Source: an uncultured Eubacterium sp. (GTDB taxonomy: Bacteria; Bacillota; Clostridia; Lachnospirales; Lachnospiraceae). Taken from it: a stretch of DNA of 64,000 bases. Below the pieces are notes generated by a model. The model was not told where the DNA came from and ran no database searches. It saw only the letters and a list, made by a program, of their open reading frames with translations. Positions 17,462 to 26,029 of the stretch are shown here, piece after piece. Location: NCBI GenBank assembly GCA_910577225.1, contig CAJTMV010000001.1:268973-332972 (forward strand), read 5' to 3'. Within the stretch, counting starts at the first letter, position 1, and each line of letters opens with the position of its first letter. The translations under genes and the position numbers were made by a program.

Positions 17462-18379
17462 TCAGTTCAAATTCCCCGCTGTTACACTGGCTGCATCCGC
17501 CTTCAGATACTTTTGCAGTTCCAGAGAAATCATACTTTTCCCTCTGCCCCTGTCACAGACCAGACAGACACTGCGCTCCGGCGGTCTGCCTTTGAGCGGT
17601 ACCCGCACGAGCGTTTCTTTCTGCAGCAAAGGACGCGCCAGCATTTCCGGAAGAAATCCGATTCCAAAATTATTTTGTATCAGAGGAATCAGCAGATCTG
17701 ACGTTGCCGCTTCCACATCCAGCTGCAGCTCTTCGCAGCGCTGCCGGAAAAATTCCCTGTAAAACTCATACGTCGCCGTCCCTTCTCCAAGTCCTACCCA
17801 CGGATATTCTCTCAGCTGAAAGATTTCCCACTTTCCGTCCCCCAGCTCCCGATACTGAATCCCCGCCGCCAGTATTTCCTGAAAGGAAAATAACTTACAG
17901 CTTGTAAACGATTTCAGTAATTCAAATGGCGTGGTCAGCACAGCAAAATCCAGTCTGCCGCCGGCCAGCTTTTTTAAAATCTCAGGCGTGGTATCATTTT
18001 GTATACGAATCCTGACTTTCGGATGCTCTTCTTTAAACCGGTGCAGCGCATCCAGCAAATACAAATGCAGCGCCGTTTCCGTAGCTCCAATCTCAATCGT
18101 TCCCATACTGTCTGTCAGCTTTACGGACAGCTCTTCCTGCGCGCGTTCCAGATGCAGTACAGCCGCCTCCACATGCGCATATAAACGCTCTCCTTCTTTT
18201 GTCAGCGCAATCCCTCTTGACTCACGTACAAACAGCTTACAGTTTAACTCCGCCTCCAGAAGTTTGAGTACTCTTGTTATATTTGGCTGACTGCTGCCCA
18301 GCGCTGCCGCTGCGCGCGTCATGTTTTTATACTTTGCTGCATAATAGAAGCTCTTATAATACTCATAATTGATACTCAT
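17462..18379 (-). CDS. LysR-family transcriptional regulator
   Basis: 305 residues, the typical length. The N-terminal winged helix-turn-helix occupies about 5-65 (YKSFYYAAKYKNMTRAAAALGSSQPNITRVLKLLEAEL). The effector-binding domain follows with GTIEIGATETALHLYLLDAL and GIGFLPEMLA. It is divergent from the MATE transporter gene across 108 bases and probably regulates it. The effector is unknown. A T-run just past the stop (about 17428-17436) may end the transcript. Confidence 0.92.
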   Translation of the reverse strand: MSINYEYYKSFYYAAKYKNMTRAAAALGSSQPNITRVLKLLEAELNCKLFVRESRGIALTKEGERLYAHVEAAVLHLERAQEELSVKLTDSMGTIEIGATETALHLYLLDALHRFKEEHPKVRIRIQNDTTPEILKKLAGGRLDFAVLTTPFELLKSFTSCKLFSFQEILAAGIQYRELGDGKWEIFQLREYPWVGLGEGTATYEFYREFFRQRCEELQLDVEAATSDLLIPLIQNNFGIGFLPEMLARPLLQKETLVRVPLKGRPPERSVCLVCDRGRGKSMISLELQKYLKADAASVTAGNLN

Positions 18380-18435
18380 ATAATTTTTTTATATCTCCTA
18401 TACAATCTATGTATTTTTAATATCCCTTAACAGGT

Positions 18436-18464
18436 ATTATAATACTTTATTGGTAATCAATCAA
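18436..18464 (-). promoter_or_regulatory. LysR-gene promoter overlapping a palindromic -10 region shared with the MATE gene
   Basis: On the minus strand TTGATT (18464-18459), 17 bases, TATAAT (18441-18436). The 12-base perfect palindrome GTATTATAATAC (18434-18445) reads TATAAT on both strands, so it could also serve the plus-strand transporter, although no good -35 is seen on that side. ATTGGTAATCAAT (18450-18462) next to it is a possible LysR contact site. Confidence 0.6.
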
Positions 18465-18487
18465 TTCACAATCTGGAGGATATCGTA

Positions 18488-19825
18488 ATGAATAAAGATC
18501 TGACAATCGGCAACCCGCAGAAAGCGTTATGGACATATTGTCTTCCCATGTTCGCAAGTATTTTGTTCCAGCAGCTTTATAACATCGCAGATTCATTTGT
18601 CGCAGGTAAATTTATCGGTGAAAACGCGCTCGCCGCCGTCGGCAACAGTTACAATATTACGCTGATTTTCATCGCTTTTGCGTTTGGCTGCAATACCGGA
18701 TGCTCTATTATCGTCTCGCAGTTTTTCGGCGCGAAAGACTATGGAAATATGAAAACGGCCATATATACAGCTCTGACTGCCAGCGCCATACTATGCGCCG
18801 CTTTAATGACCTTCGGGTTTTTATCATGTGATGGGATGCTAAGACTGATGAAGACGCAGGAAGAAATTTTTTATGATTCTGCTTTATATCTGAATATTTA
18901 TGTTCTCGGCCTGCCTTTTTTGTTTTTCTACAATATCGCTACCGGCATATTTACAGCTCTGGGAGATTCCAAAACGCCTTTTTTATTCCTGGCATGTTCT
19001 TCCACTGCGAATATTCTGGCTGATATTTTATTCGTAAAGACATTCGGTATGGGAATCGCTGGTACCGCATGGGCGACTTTTCTCTGCCAGGGAGTAAGCT
19101 GCATCTGTTCCGTACTGCTTATTTTCAAACGGCTGTCTGTATTTCCCGCAGGTCCGGACGTCCGTCTGTTTTCCTGGTTCCTGTTAAAAAAGCTGGCATT
19201 TATCGCTGTTCCGGGAATTTTACAGCAATCGTTCATTTCAGTCGGAAATATAATGATTCAGGGATGTATTAACGGATTTGGCGTCAGCGTCGCCGCCGGT
19301 TACTCCGCTGCGGTAAAGCTGAATAATCTGGTAATCACTTCGTTTACCACGATTGGAAACGGCATGTCCAATTTTACGGCCCAAAATATCGGAGCGAAAA
19401 AATACACGCGTGTAAAAGAAGGCTTTCGTGCCGGAAGAAATCTGGTATGGATGTTATGTATCCCGCTCTGTCTGCTATATGTCTGTTTTGGATACGATCT
19501 GCTTTTCCTGTTTATGGATCATTCCTCCGAACAGGCGTTACAGACCGGCCGTCAGTTTTTACAGATTTTAGCTCCATTTTACTTTGTCGTATCTGTCAAG
19601 CTCATTGCCGACGGCGTCCTTCGCGGAGCCCAGGCGATGAAGCAGTTTATGGCGGCTACTTTTTCTGATCTCGTACTGCGGGTCGTACTTGCGTTTGTAT
19701 TGTCCGGCCTGCTGCATGCGGCGGTCGGTATCTGGTATGCCTGGCCAGTCGGATGGTGTATCGGTACAGGGATATCGATCTTCTTTTACCAAAGACTGTG
19801 TGACCCGTACCGAATCCGTAATTGA
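18488..19825 (+). CDS. MATE-family efflux transporter
   Basis: 445 residues with about twelve hydrophobic spans, the normal MATE architecture. The N-terminus IGNPQKALWTYCLPMFASILFQQLYNIADSFVAGKFIG is characteristic, and the second half repeats the pattern (ILQQSFISVGNIMIQGCINGFG, NGMSNFTAQNIGAKKYTRVKEGF). It would export drugs or cationic metabolites using a Na+ or H+ gradient. The ribosome site is TGGAGGATATCGTA before the ATG. It is the only long protein gene on the plus strand, and is divergent from a LysR gene likely to control it. Confidence 0.94.
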   Translation: MNKDLTIGNPQKALWTYCLPMFASILFQQLYNIADSFVAGKFIGENALAAVGNSYNITLIFIAFAFGCNTGCSIIVSQFFGAKDYGNMKTAIYTALTASAILCAALMTFGFLSCDGMLRLMKTQEEIFYDSALYLNIYVLGLPFLFFYNIATGIFTALGDSKTPFLFLACSSTANILADILFVKTFGMGIAGTAWATFLCQGVSCICSVLLIFKRLSVFPAGPDVRLFSWFLLKKLAFIAVPGILQQSFISVGNIMIQGCINGFGVSVAAGYSAAVKLNNLVITSFTTIGNGMSNFTAQNIGAKKYTRVKEGFRAGRNLVWMLCIPLCLLYVCFGYDLLFLFMDHSSEQALQTGRQFLQILAPFYFVVSVKLIADGVLRGAQAMKQFMAATFSDLVLRVVLAFVLSGLLHAAVGIWYAWPVGWCIGTGISIFFYQRLCDPYRIRN

Positions 19826-19834
19826 TCATCCATT

Positions 19835-19871
19835 GCCAAAAAACTGTCAGCAAATCATTTGCTGACAGTTT
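19835..19871 (-). terminator. Terminator between MATE gene and htrA
   Basis: A 15-base perfect inverted repeat, AAACTGTCAGCAAAT (19841-19855) and its complement (19857-19871). On the minus strand it is followed by TTTTTT, so it ends the htrA transcript. It may also halt the convergent MATE transcript. Confidence 0.85.
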
Positions 19872-19895
19872 CAGGTCGTGGCTGCTTTCCCGTTG

Positions 19896-21689
19896 TCAGG
19901 ACTCTTGTCTGCCGAGTACAACTGATAATACGACTTCTTCGTATCCGTTCTGAGACGGCCGCTCTACGACGATTTCCACCTGTGTGCCTGCCTCATAATA
20001 GCTGAGTCTTCTTAATAACGCTTCGCTGGACTGCGTTTCTCTTCCATCGATCTTTGTAATTATATCGCCTGCCTTTATGCCATACTGATCTGCTGCCGTC
20101 CCACGGTACACCTCTTTGACAAATACGCCGAGCGGCATATTATAAGATTCGGAAATGACCGCCGTAACATCTTCTACCTGTACGCCCAGATATGCAGCAT
20201 TTTCTCCGGATACCTGTTTTTTGGTAATCAGATCTTCAAAAATCAGCTTTGCATCGTTGATCGGGATCGCGAATCCAATTCCTTCTACGTCCGTATCGCT
20301 GTATTTGGAAGAATTGATTCCAATGACTTCCCCACGGTTATTTAACAGCGCGCCGCCGCTATTGCCAGGATTGATCGCAGCGTCTGTCTGAAGCAGTTTG
20401 TTGGTATAGCTCTTTCCGGTTTTCTCGTCCTGTGTCGTTACTTCACGTTCCAGTGCGCTGATATAGCCGCCGGTTACCGACTGTCCATAGCCGAGCGCAT
20501 TCCCGATGGCAATTGCCCGTGAGCCTACCTTGATCTGGTCAGAGTCTCCCAGTGTCGCCACTTTGATTGCCTGTAACGTATCCGCCTGAATATCCGCTTT
20601 TTTCACCTGAACGACTGCCAGATCTGTACTGGCGTCTGTGCCTTTGATCTCTGCCGCGGCAGTCGCATCATCGCAGAAGCGGATCGTAAGCGTCGTCGCG
20701 CCTTCTATCACGTGGTTATTCGTCGCAATATACAGACTGTCGTCATCCTCATCGATAATAATGCCGCTGCCGGCGCTTGGCACTTCATAACTTTGTATCT
20801 GTCCAAACCAGTTTTGCAGCTGTTTCTGGCTCAGATTTGTAATTGCCACAATCGAAGGCATACATTCTTCCACGATCGCTGATACTCCTTCTTCTGACGC
20901 TGTCGGAACTGCCGTAATCGGCGTCGTTTTCGAATTACTGTCTTCGATCTGCATCGTCTCCTGCTCTTTTCTGTCATCGACGGAAACGTTTGCTTCTTTT
21001 TCATTTGTTCCAAACAGACTGCCTGCCAGATAGCTGGATCCCTCAAACGCTGTTCCCGCTACGAGACCAAACACCAGTGCAATCGACGCGCATTTTGCAA
21101 GTTTGATTCCGAAATTCCCGCCTGCGCTGTTCTCTGCTTTTTTTGCCGCACGTCTTTTGGCGCGCTCTTCTTTTTTCTGTGCTTTCGCATCGCTGTAGGT
21201 ATTCCAGCCTGCCTGACTGTCCGTATTCCCATAAATATTGCTGTAATTGTTGTCGCCCCCTGGCTGCGTACCGTTCCCTGTTGTATACTGGGCATTTTGA
21301 TAAGCGCTGTCCGCTCCGGTCTGCGCGCTGCCATAGGTATTTGAGGCTCCCGCCTGGCTGGCGCTGTATGCGTTTCCGGTCCCGGTCTGTGTCGTTCCGT
21401 ATGCGCTGCCGGCTGACGACTGCGAACTGCCGTATACATTTCGGCCATCCTGCCCGTTTGTATTTGTATACGCATTGCCGGTCTGATAAGCGCCTGCCGT
21501 ATTTTCATCGGCACGCCATACGTTATTTGGATTTTTTTGCTCCTGATTCAGATAGCTGTAGCTGTAAGTCGAACTGTTTTCCTGCTGTCTGCCTGTGTTT
21601 TCCGCTGTATTTTGCGTATTCGGTGCAGCGCCTGCTTCATTTGGATAGTTTTCTGTATGATTTTCCTTATTGTTATAATTGTTTTCCAT
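19896..21689 (-). CDS. HtrA/DegP-type S1C serine protease with PDZ domain
   Basis: 597 residues. A long cytoplasmic N-terminus (1-195) is rich in Asn/Gln/Gly/Tyr/Thr, with 11-residue repeats at about 95-136 and a Lys/Arg/Glu cluster before one membrane span (about 197-217). The protease domain outside the membrane has the triad His326 (TNNHVIEG), Asp356 (STDLAVV) and Ser444 (GNSGGALL). A PDZ domain spans about 499-590 (YLGVQVEDV, AADQYGIKAGDIITKIDG). It degrades or refolds misfolded envelope proteins. The N-terminal tail is unusually long compared with the family's short tails. It is followed by a terminator. Confidence 0.93.
   Translation of the reverse strand: MENNYNNKENHTENYPNEAGAAPNTQNTAENTGRQQENSSTYSYSYLNQEQKNPNNVWRADENTAGAYQTGNAYTNTNGQDGRNVYGSSQSSAGSAYGTTQTGTGNAYSASQAGASNTYGSAQTGADSAYQNAQYTTGNGTQPGGDNNYSNIYGNTDSQAGWNTYSDAKAQKKEERAKRRAAKKAENSAGGNFGIKLAKCASIALVFGLVAGTAFEGSSYLAGSLFGTNEKEANVSVDDRKEQETMQIEDSNSKTTPITAVPTASEEGVSAIVEECMPSIVAITNLSQKQLQNWFGQIQSYEVPSAGSGIIIDEDDDSLYIATNNHVIEGATTLTIRFCDDATAAAEIKGTDASTDLAVVQVKKADIQADTLQAIKVATLGDSDQIKVGSRAIAIGNALGYGQSVTGGYISALEREVTTQDEKTGKSYTNKLLQTDAAINPGNSGGALLNNRGEVIGINSSKYSDTDVEGIGFAIPINDAKLIFEDLITKKQVSGENAAYLGVQVEDVTAVISESYNMPLGVFVKEVYRGTAADQYGIKAGDIITKIDGRETQSSEALLRRLSYYEAGTQVEIVVERPSQNGYEEVVLSVVLGRQES
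21276..21407 (-). repeat. Degenerate 33-bp (11-residue) repeats in htrA
   Basis: Within the HtrA N-terminal tail about four units follow one another: GSAYGTTQTGT, GNAYSASQAGA, SNTYGSAQTGA and DSAYQNAQYTT. They share the pattern (S/N)-x-Y-x-x-x-Q-x-x-x. Confidence 0.7.
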
Positions 21690-21893
21690 AATCTGTGACT
21701 CCTTTCGTCTGTCTGCTTATTTATTTGCGCCTTCTCCGAAGATCGGATCCGGTTTGCTGTTCGTTGTTTACAAGTAGCAGTTTAACCCGAAATTGTGTAT
21801 GTTTTGTGATTAAAAATGTATAAAATCGTGAATTTATGTGTCTTTTTTGTGTAGACATTCTTTTACTTTCCGCCGCCCGGACGTTTCTCAAAT

Positions 21894-21939
21894 AAAAAGC
21901 GGATCATACTCTGACTCTGCAGTACAAAGTATGATCCGC
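21894..21939 (-). terminator. Terminator of the C1 peptidase gene
   Basis: The 12-base arms GCGGATCATACT (21899-21910) and AGTATGATCCGC (21928-21939) are followed on the minus strand by TTTTTATTT. It lies 8 bases after the stop at 21947. Confidence 0.88.
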
Positions 21940-21946
21940 CGACCTG

Positions 21947-24085
21947 CTAATTGTATGCTTTGACGCGTACTTTTGAGTTACCAGACTCCCGTATCATCTG
22001 CCGGTACTCTTCCAGACAGCTGCGCGGCACATAGATCACCGCGTTTGCCGCAATTCCCCGAAACGCATCTTCTCCGATATATTCCAGCAGTTCCGATTTG
22101 ATTTTTATCTTTTTGAGCTGTTTGCATCCATAAAAAGCATCTTCTTCTATCTGCATGACGTTTTTCCCAATGGTAACCGTTTTGACTTTCTTTAATCCGC
22201 GCATGCATCCCTGATCGAGAACGGTCACTCCATACGTCTTTCCGTTTATTTTTACTTCCGCCGGAATATTGACGCTCGTACGTCCAAAAGCCGTGCATTT
22301 TGTATATTCTGCCGAACCGTCTTCCCAGATCGAATACACGCCTTTGTCCACGGTTCCTACCCGTACGGACGTATATATCTCATCCGGCTGTTGTCCTGCG
22401 CTGCCGTTTATATTTGCCGAAGCCGGATCTGAGCTGTCTGGTTCATTTTCTACCGGAGTTCCGGTAATGATCGTACCGTTTGGCCTGTCTGCCCCGTTAT
22501 TCGGCGTTCCATTAATATTGGTTCCGTTGCTGGTTCCGTTATTCGGCGTTGAAGCAGAACCAGACGGCGATCTTTGTACCTCCACCCTGGCAGCCGCGCT
22601 GTGTGTCGGATCTGCTTCTGAATTTGCGTACACATACAACACCGAAGAGCCTTCATCCGCGCCTACATACAGTATACCGTTCTCGCTGATTCTCGTATTC
22701 GGCGAACTGACGCCGCTGATCTGCCAGTTAATACGCTGGGAAAACGCTCCGCTGCCGAGTACTTTTGCCTGAAAAAGACGACTCGTCCCCTGCATAACCG
22801 TGCATTCCTGCGGCGTAATCGTCACTCCGGTAATCGAAGACGACGTACCAGTGCCCGGATTCCAGCCCGGATAGGAAGAAGAGTTTCCCCACTGTGATTT
22901 GGTAAACGCCTTCAGACACACGTTGCCGCCGTCCGGTTCGTAGCTTTTCGCAGAACATGCCAGCGGTATGGCATCTTCGCTGCTGCTTACTTCTGCACGC
23001 AGCTCCATCGTACCGTTTACAAGAACCGGCGTAGTCAGCTGAAACGTATGATAACCGGTCTGCGCCATCGTGCCCCCGCACTGCGTCAGTTCCTGATTGT
23101 TCAGATAAAACCGATAATTCGCTCCCGCGCGGACATAAGTAGAGATTCCGGTCAGCCACTGCGGGCCGTTATGCAGCTGATAGGTCTGTCCAAAGCTGCT
23201 CCCCGGGCCAAAGTCATACAATCCGCGGTAATCCGTCTCATAAATATAATGACACAGATTTGAACGTGAAGCAACCTGCGTAACCGCAAACGCGTCCTGA
23301 AAATAATTGTCATAGGAAATCCAGTAATATCCGGTATTCCCTCCAATGCTGGCCGCATCGTATCTGCCCCAGCTATTTTTGACGAGAAACGCTCCTTTAT
23401 TCTGCGGCTGATGCGGCGTTGTCAGTCCATTGTAAAACCACTGCGGAGCAAAGTTATCATCCCATCCTACGACTGTCACACCATGATTGACGCCCGGACT
23501 TGCCTCCTGCGGATAATAATACGCCCCGTCTTTCGTTGTCATCGCCCGTTCCTGCGCGGAAAACCAGACGCTGACACCTGCCGCTCCATAGGTAACGACA
23601 AGATTTTTAATGTTTTGTATGTAATTTTGTTTGCTCTGCGGCACATCTCTCTGATATCTGCCCAGTTCTGCCGTTTCGCTGACATAGTAATCTGTCAGCG
23701 CAGAATCTGCCTCCATGCGTGGTCCGTACAGACTGCCTCTTGTCCAGTAAGCGACCGCCTGCCGGTAGCTGCCGCCTGTATACATATCTGAAAACGCATG
23801 CGCTCCGCTGCCAAGCTGATGGATCATATCCCATTCGCTCAGATCGATTTGCGAAACCATTCCATTTTTTAATAAATACGACTCTAACACGGCGTCCGCC
23901 ATATACGCCCAGCAGTAATTGCTTTGCGCCTGATCCTCCACATCGGTAGCATAGGCAATATAATTAACGTTTGTATTATAACTGGAAGCCAGTGCCGATG
24001 TGTCCGCCTGAACCTGTATTACGGATAACGCTGGCAGTACTGCTATCGATAAGACAACTGACAGCAGACGTTTCATGCTTTTCAT
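21947..24085 (-). CDS. Secreted C1 (papain-like) cysteine peptidase with Ig-like and leucine-rich repeat regions
   Basis: 712 residues. A signal peptide covers about 1-28 (KRLLSVVLSIAVLPALSVIQVQA). The papain-like domain has Gln52/54 and catalytic Cys58 (QSNYCWAYM), His201 (GVNHGVTVVGWDD) and Asn237 (FLVKNSWGRYD). A beta-rich lectin-like region follows (about 290-400), then a Big-2-like Ig domain (about 420-505: VTITPQECTVMQGTSRLFQAKV). After an Asn/Gly/Thr/Pro linker, a BspA-type LRR segment closes the protein (YGVTVLDQGCMRGLKKVKTVTIGKN...). It is probably a cell-surface peptidase with adhesion modules. No sortase motif is visible. It lies downstream of glmS and upstream of htrA. Confidence 0.92.
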   Translation of the reverse strand: MKSMKRLLSVVLSIAVLPALSVIQVQADTSALASSYNTNVNYIAYATDVEDQAQSNYCWAYMADAVLESYLLKNGMVSQIDLSEWDMIHQLGSGAHAFSDMYTGGSYRQAVAYWTRGSLYGPRMEADSALTDYYVSETAELGRYQRDVPQSKQNYIQNIKNLVVTYGAAGVSVWFSAQERAMTTKDGAYYYPQEASPGVNHGVTVVGWDDNFAPQWFYNGLTTPHQPQNKGAFLVKNSWGRYDAASIGGNTGYYWISYDNYFQDAFAVTQVASRSNLCHYIYETDYRGLYDFGPGSSFGQTYQLHNGPQWLTGISTYVRAGANYRFYLNNQELTQCGGTMAQTGYHTFQLTTPVLVNGTMELRAEVSSSEDAIPLACSAKSYEPDGGNVCLKAFTKSQWGNSSSYPGWNPGTGTSSSITGVTITPQECTVMQGTSRLFQAKVLGSGAFSQRINWQISGVSSPNTRISENGILYVGADEGSSVLYVYANSEADPTHSAAARVEVQRSPSGSASTPNNGTSNGTNINGTPNNGADRPNGTIITGTPVENEPDSSDPASANINGSAGQQPDEIYTSVRVGTVDKGVYSIWEDGSAEYTKCTAFGRTSVNIPAEVKINGKTYGVTVLDQGCMRGLKKVKTVTIGKNVMQIEEDAFYGCKQLKKIKIKSELLEYIGEDAFRGIAANAVIYVPRSCLEEYRQMIRESGNSKVRVKAYN

Positions 24086-24142
24086 AAAGTACTCCCTCCT
24101 TTTGCCTGCAAAATTACTTTTCTGTATGGCCTGTCGGTCTGT

Positions 24143-24182
24143 GCAGCGTCTGACAGGATACTCCCAATCTGCCAGACGCTGC
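24143..24182. repeat. Stem-loop between glmS and the C1 peptidase gene
   Basis: The 10-base arms GCAGCGTCTG (24143-24152) and CAGACGCTGC (24173-24182) flank a 20-base loop, 18 bases after the glmS stop. No T-run follows on the minus strand, so termination is uncertain. Confidence 0.5.
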
Positions 24183-24200
24183 AGCTGATAAACGGGCGCT

Positions 24201-26027
24201 TTATTCCACGGTCACAGATTTTGCAAGATTTCTCGGTTTATCGACATCGAGGCCTTTTCCGACAGATACGTAATAACTAAACAATTGCAGCGGAATAATC
24301 GCCAGTGAATTTGTAAAAAACCGGTTGGTCTTTGGAATATAGATCACATAGTCCGCGGATTTTTCGATCTCAGTATTGTCTTCGTTCGTAACGGCCATTA
24401 CAAATGCCCCGCGTGTACGCACTTCTACAATATTGCTTAACGCCTTTTTATATAAAGCCTCCTGTGTAACGACTGCCGTCACAAGCGTTCCTTCCTCTAT
24501 CAGCGATATCGTACCGTGCTTTAATTCTCCGGCTGCATACGCTTCTGAATGAATATAGGAGATCTCTTTGAGTTTTAACGAGCCTTCGAGCGAAATGGCA
24601 TGGTCGATACCTCTTCCGATAAAAAATACATCCCTGGCTGCAAGATAACGGTTTGCAAAACGCTGGATATGTTCTTTATTGGCTAACAGCATCTGTATCT
24701 GTGCAGGAATCGCTTTCAGGTCCTTAATCATGGAAGCGCATGCATCGTCGCTTAGCTGCCCCCGCACCTGGGCAAACTTTATCGCCAGCAGATATTCGGC
24801 AATCAGCTGTGCCGTATATGCTTTCGTTGTCGCTACCGCGATCTCCGGACCGGCCCAGGTATACATGACGCGGTCTGCCTCACGGGCGATCGAACTGCCT
24901 ACCACGTTTACAATCCCAAGCGTCAGCGCACCGCGTTTTTTTGCCTCCCGCAGAGCCGCAAGAGAATCGGCCGTTTCCCCAGACTGACTAATAATAATCA
25001 TCAGCGTATGTTCCTCAATAATCGGATCTCTGTAACGAAACTCGCTTGCCAGATCCACTTCAACCGGAATACGGGAAAGACCTTCGAATACATACTTTCC
25101 GGTAATACCAGTATGATACGCAGAGCCGCAGGCTACGATATGAATCTTACGCAGCGCACGGATTTCATCATCGCTCATACCCAGCTCGTCGATCACGATA
25201 CCGCCGTCTTTGATCCGCGGATTCAGCGTATCGCTTACAGTTTTTGGCTGTTCATACATTTCTTTGAGCATAAAATGCTCATAACCGCCTTTTTCCGCCG
25301 CGTTGATATCCCATTCAATTTTCTTCGGTTCTTTTTCAATTTCTTCTCCGTCCACATTGTAAAAGTGAATCGTGTCTTTGGAAAGTACCGCGATCTCTTC
25401 ATTTTGAATAAAATAAACTTCTCTGGTATATTTTAATACCGCCGGCACATCCGAGGCGATCAGACTGCCGTCCGCATTCTGACCAACGATCAGCGGACTG
25501 TCTTTGCGTACGGAATAGACAAGCTCCGGATGGTCTGCAAAAATAATTCCGAGCGCATATGACCCCTCTACCCGATGCATAACTTTCGTAATCGCCTCCA
25601 GCGGATCTCCGTTATAATAATATCCTAACAGCATCGCGATAACTTCAGTATCTGTCTCGGAACGAAACTCATATCCTTTCTTCTGCAGTTTCTTTTTCAG
25701 CTTTAAATAGTTCTCAATAATTCCATTATGCACGACTGCAATTGTCTCATCCTGATTATAGTGCGGATGCGCGTTATGATCGCTTGGTGCGCCATGCGTC
25801 GCCCATCTCGTATGTCCGATTCCAATCGTTCCCGGCATGGCACTGCCTCCATGCGTCTGTTCATCGAGTACTTTCAGACGTCCGGCCGCCTTCTGCACCC
25901 GAATCTTCTTTCCATCATAGACCGCCATTCCCGCAGAGTCATACCCTCTGTATTCCAGCCTGGAAAGTCCGTCCAAAAGAATCGGCGCAGCCTGTTTTTT
26001 TCCGATATATCCTACGATTCCACACAT
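24201..26027 (-). CDS. glmS: Glutamine-fructose-6-phosphate aminotransferase (isomerizing)
   Basis: 608 residues from the ATG at 26027. The frame extends upstream to 26081, but the mature enzyme must start MCGIVGYIG so that Cys2 becomes the N-terminal nucleophile, and AAAGGAG lies 6 bases before this ATG. The glutaminase domain has GHTRWATHG and HNGIIENY. Two SIS domains follow (ACGSAYHTG, SQSGETADSLAAL), and the end DKPRNLAKSVTVE is diagnostic. It makes glucosamine-6-phosphate for UDP-GlcNAc. Its start nearly abuts the glycosyltransferase stop at 26030, so it is part of the polysaccharide operon. There is no room for a glmS ribozyme directly upstream. Confidence 0.97.
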   Translation of the reverse strand: MCGIVGYIGKKQAAPILLDGLSRLEYRGYDSAGMAVYDGKKIRVQKAAGRLKVLDEQTHGGSAMPGTIGIGHTRWATHGAPSDHNAHPHYNQDETIAVVHNGIIENYLKLKKKLQKKGYEFRSETDTEVIAMLLGYYYNGDPLEAITKVMHRVEGSYALGIIFADHPELVYSVRKDSPLIVGQNADGSLIASDVPAVLKYTREVYFIQNEEIAVLSKDTIHFYNVDGEEIEKEPKKIEWDINAAEKGGYEHFMLKEMYEQPKTVSDTLNPRIKDGGIVIDELGMSDDEIRALRKIHIVACGSAYHTGITGKYVFEGLSRIPVEVDLASEFRYRDPIIEEHTLMIIISQSGETADSLAALREAKKRGALTLGIVNVVGSSIAREADRVMYTWAGPEIAVATTKAYTAQLIAEYLLAIKFAQVRGQLSDDACASMIKDLKAIPAQIQMLLANKEHIQRFANRYLAARDVFFIGRGIDHAISLEGSLKLKEISYIHSEAYAAGELKHGTISLIEEGTLVTAVVTQEALYKKALSNIVEVRTRGAFVMAVTNEDNTEIEKSADYVIYIPKTNRFFTNSLAIIPLQLFSYYVSVGKGLDVDKPRNLAKSVTVE

Positions 26028-26029
26028 GT

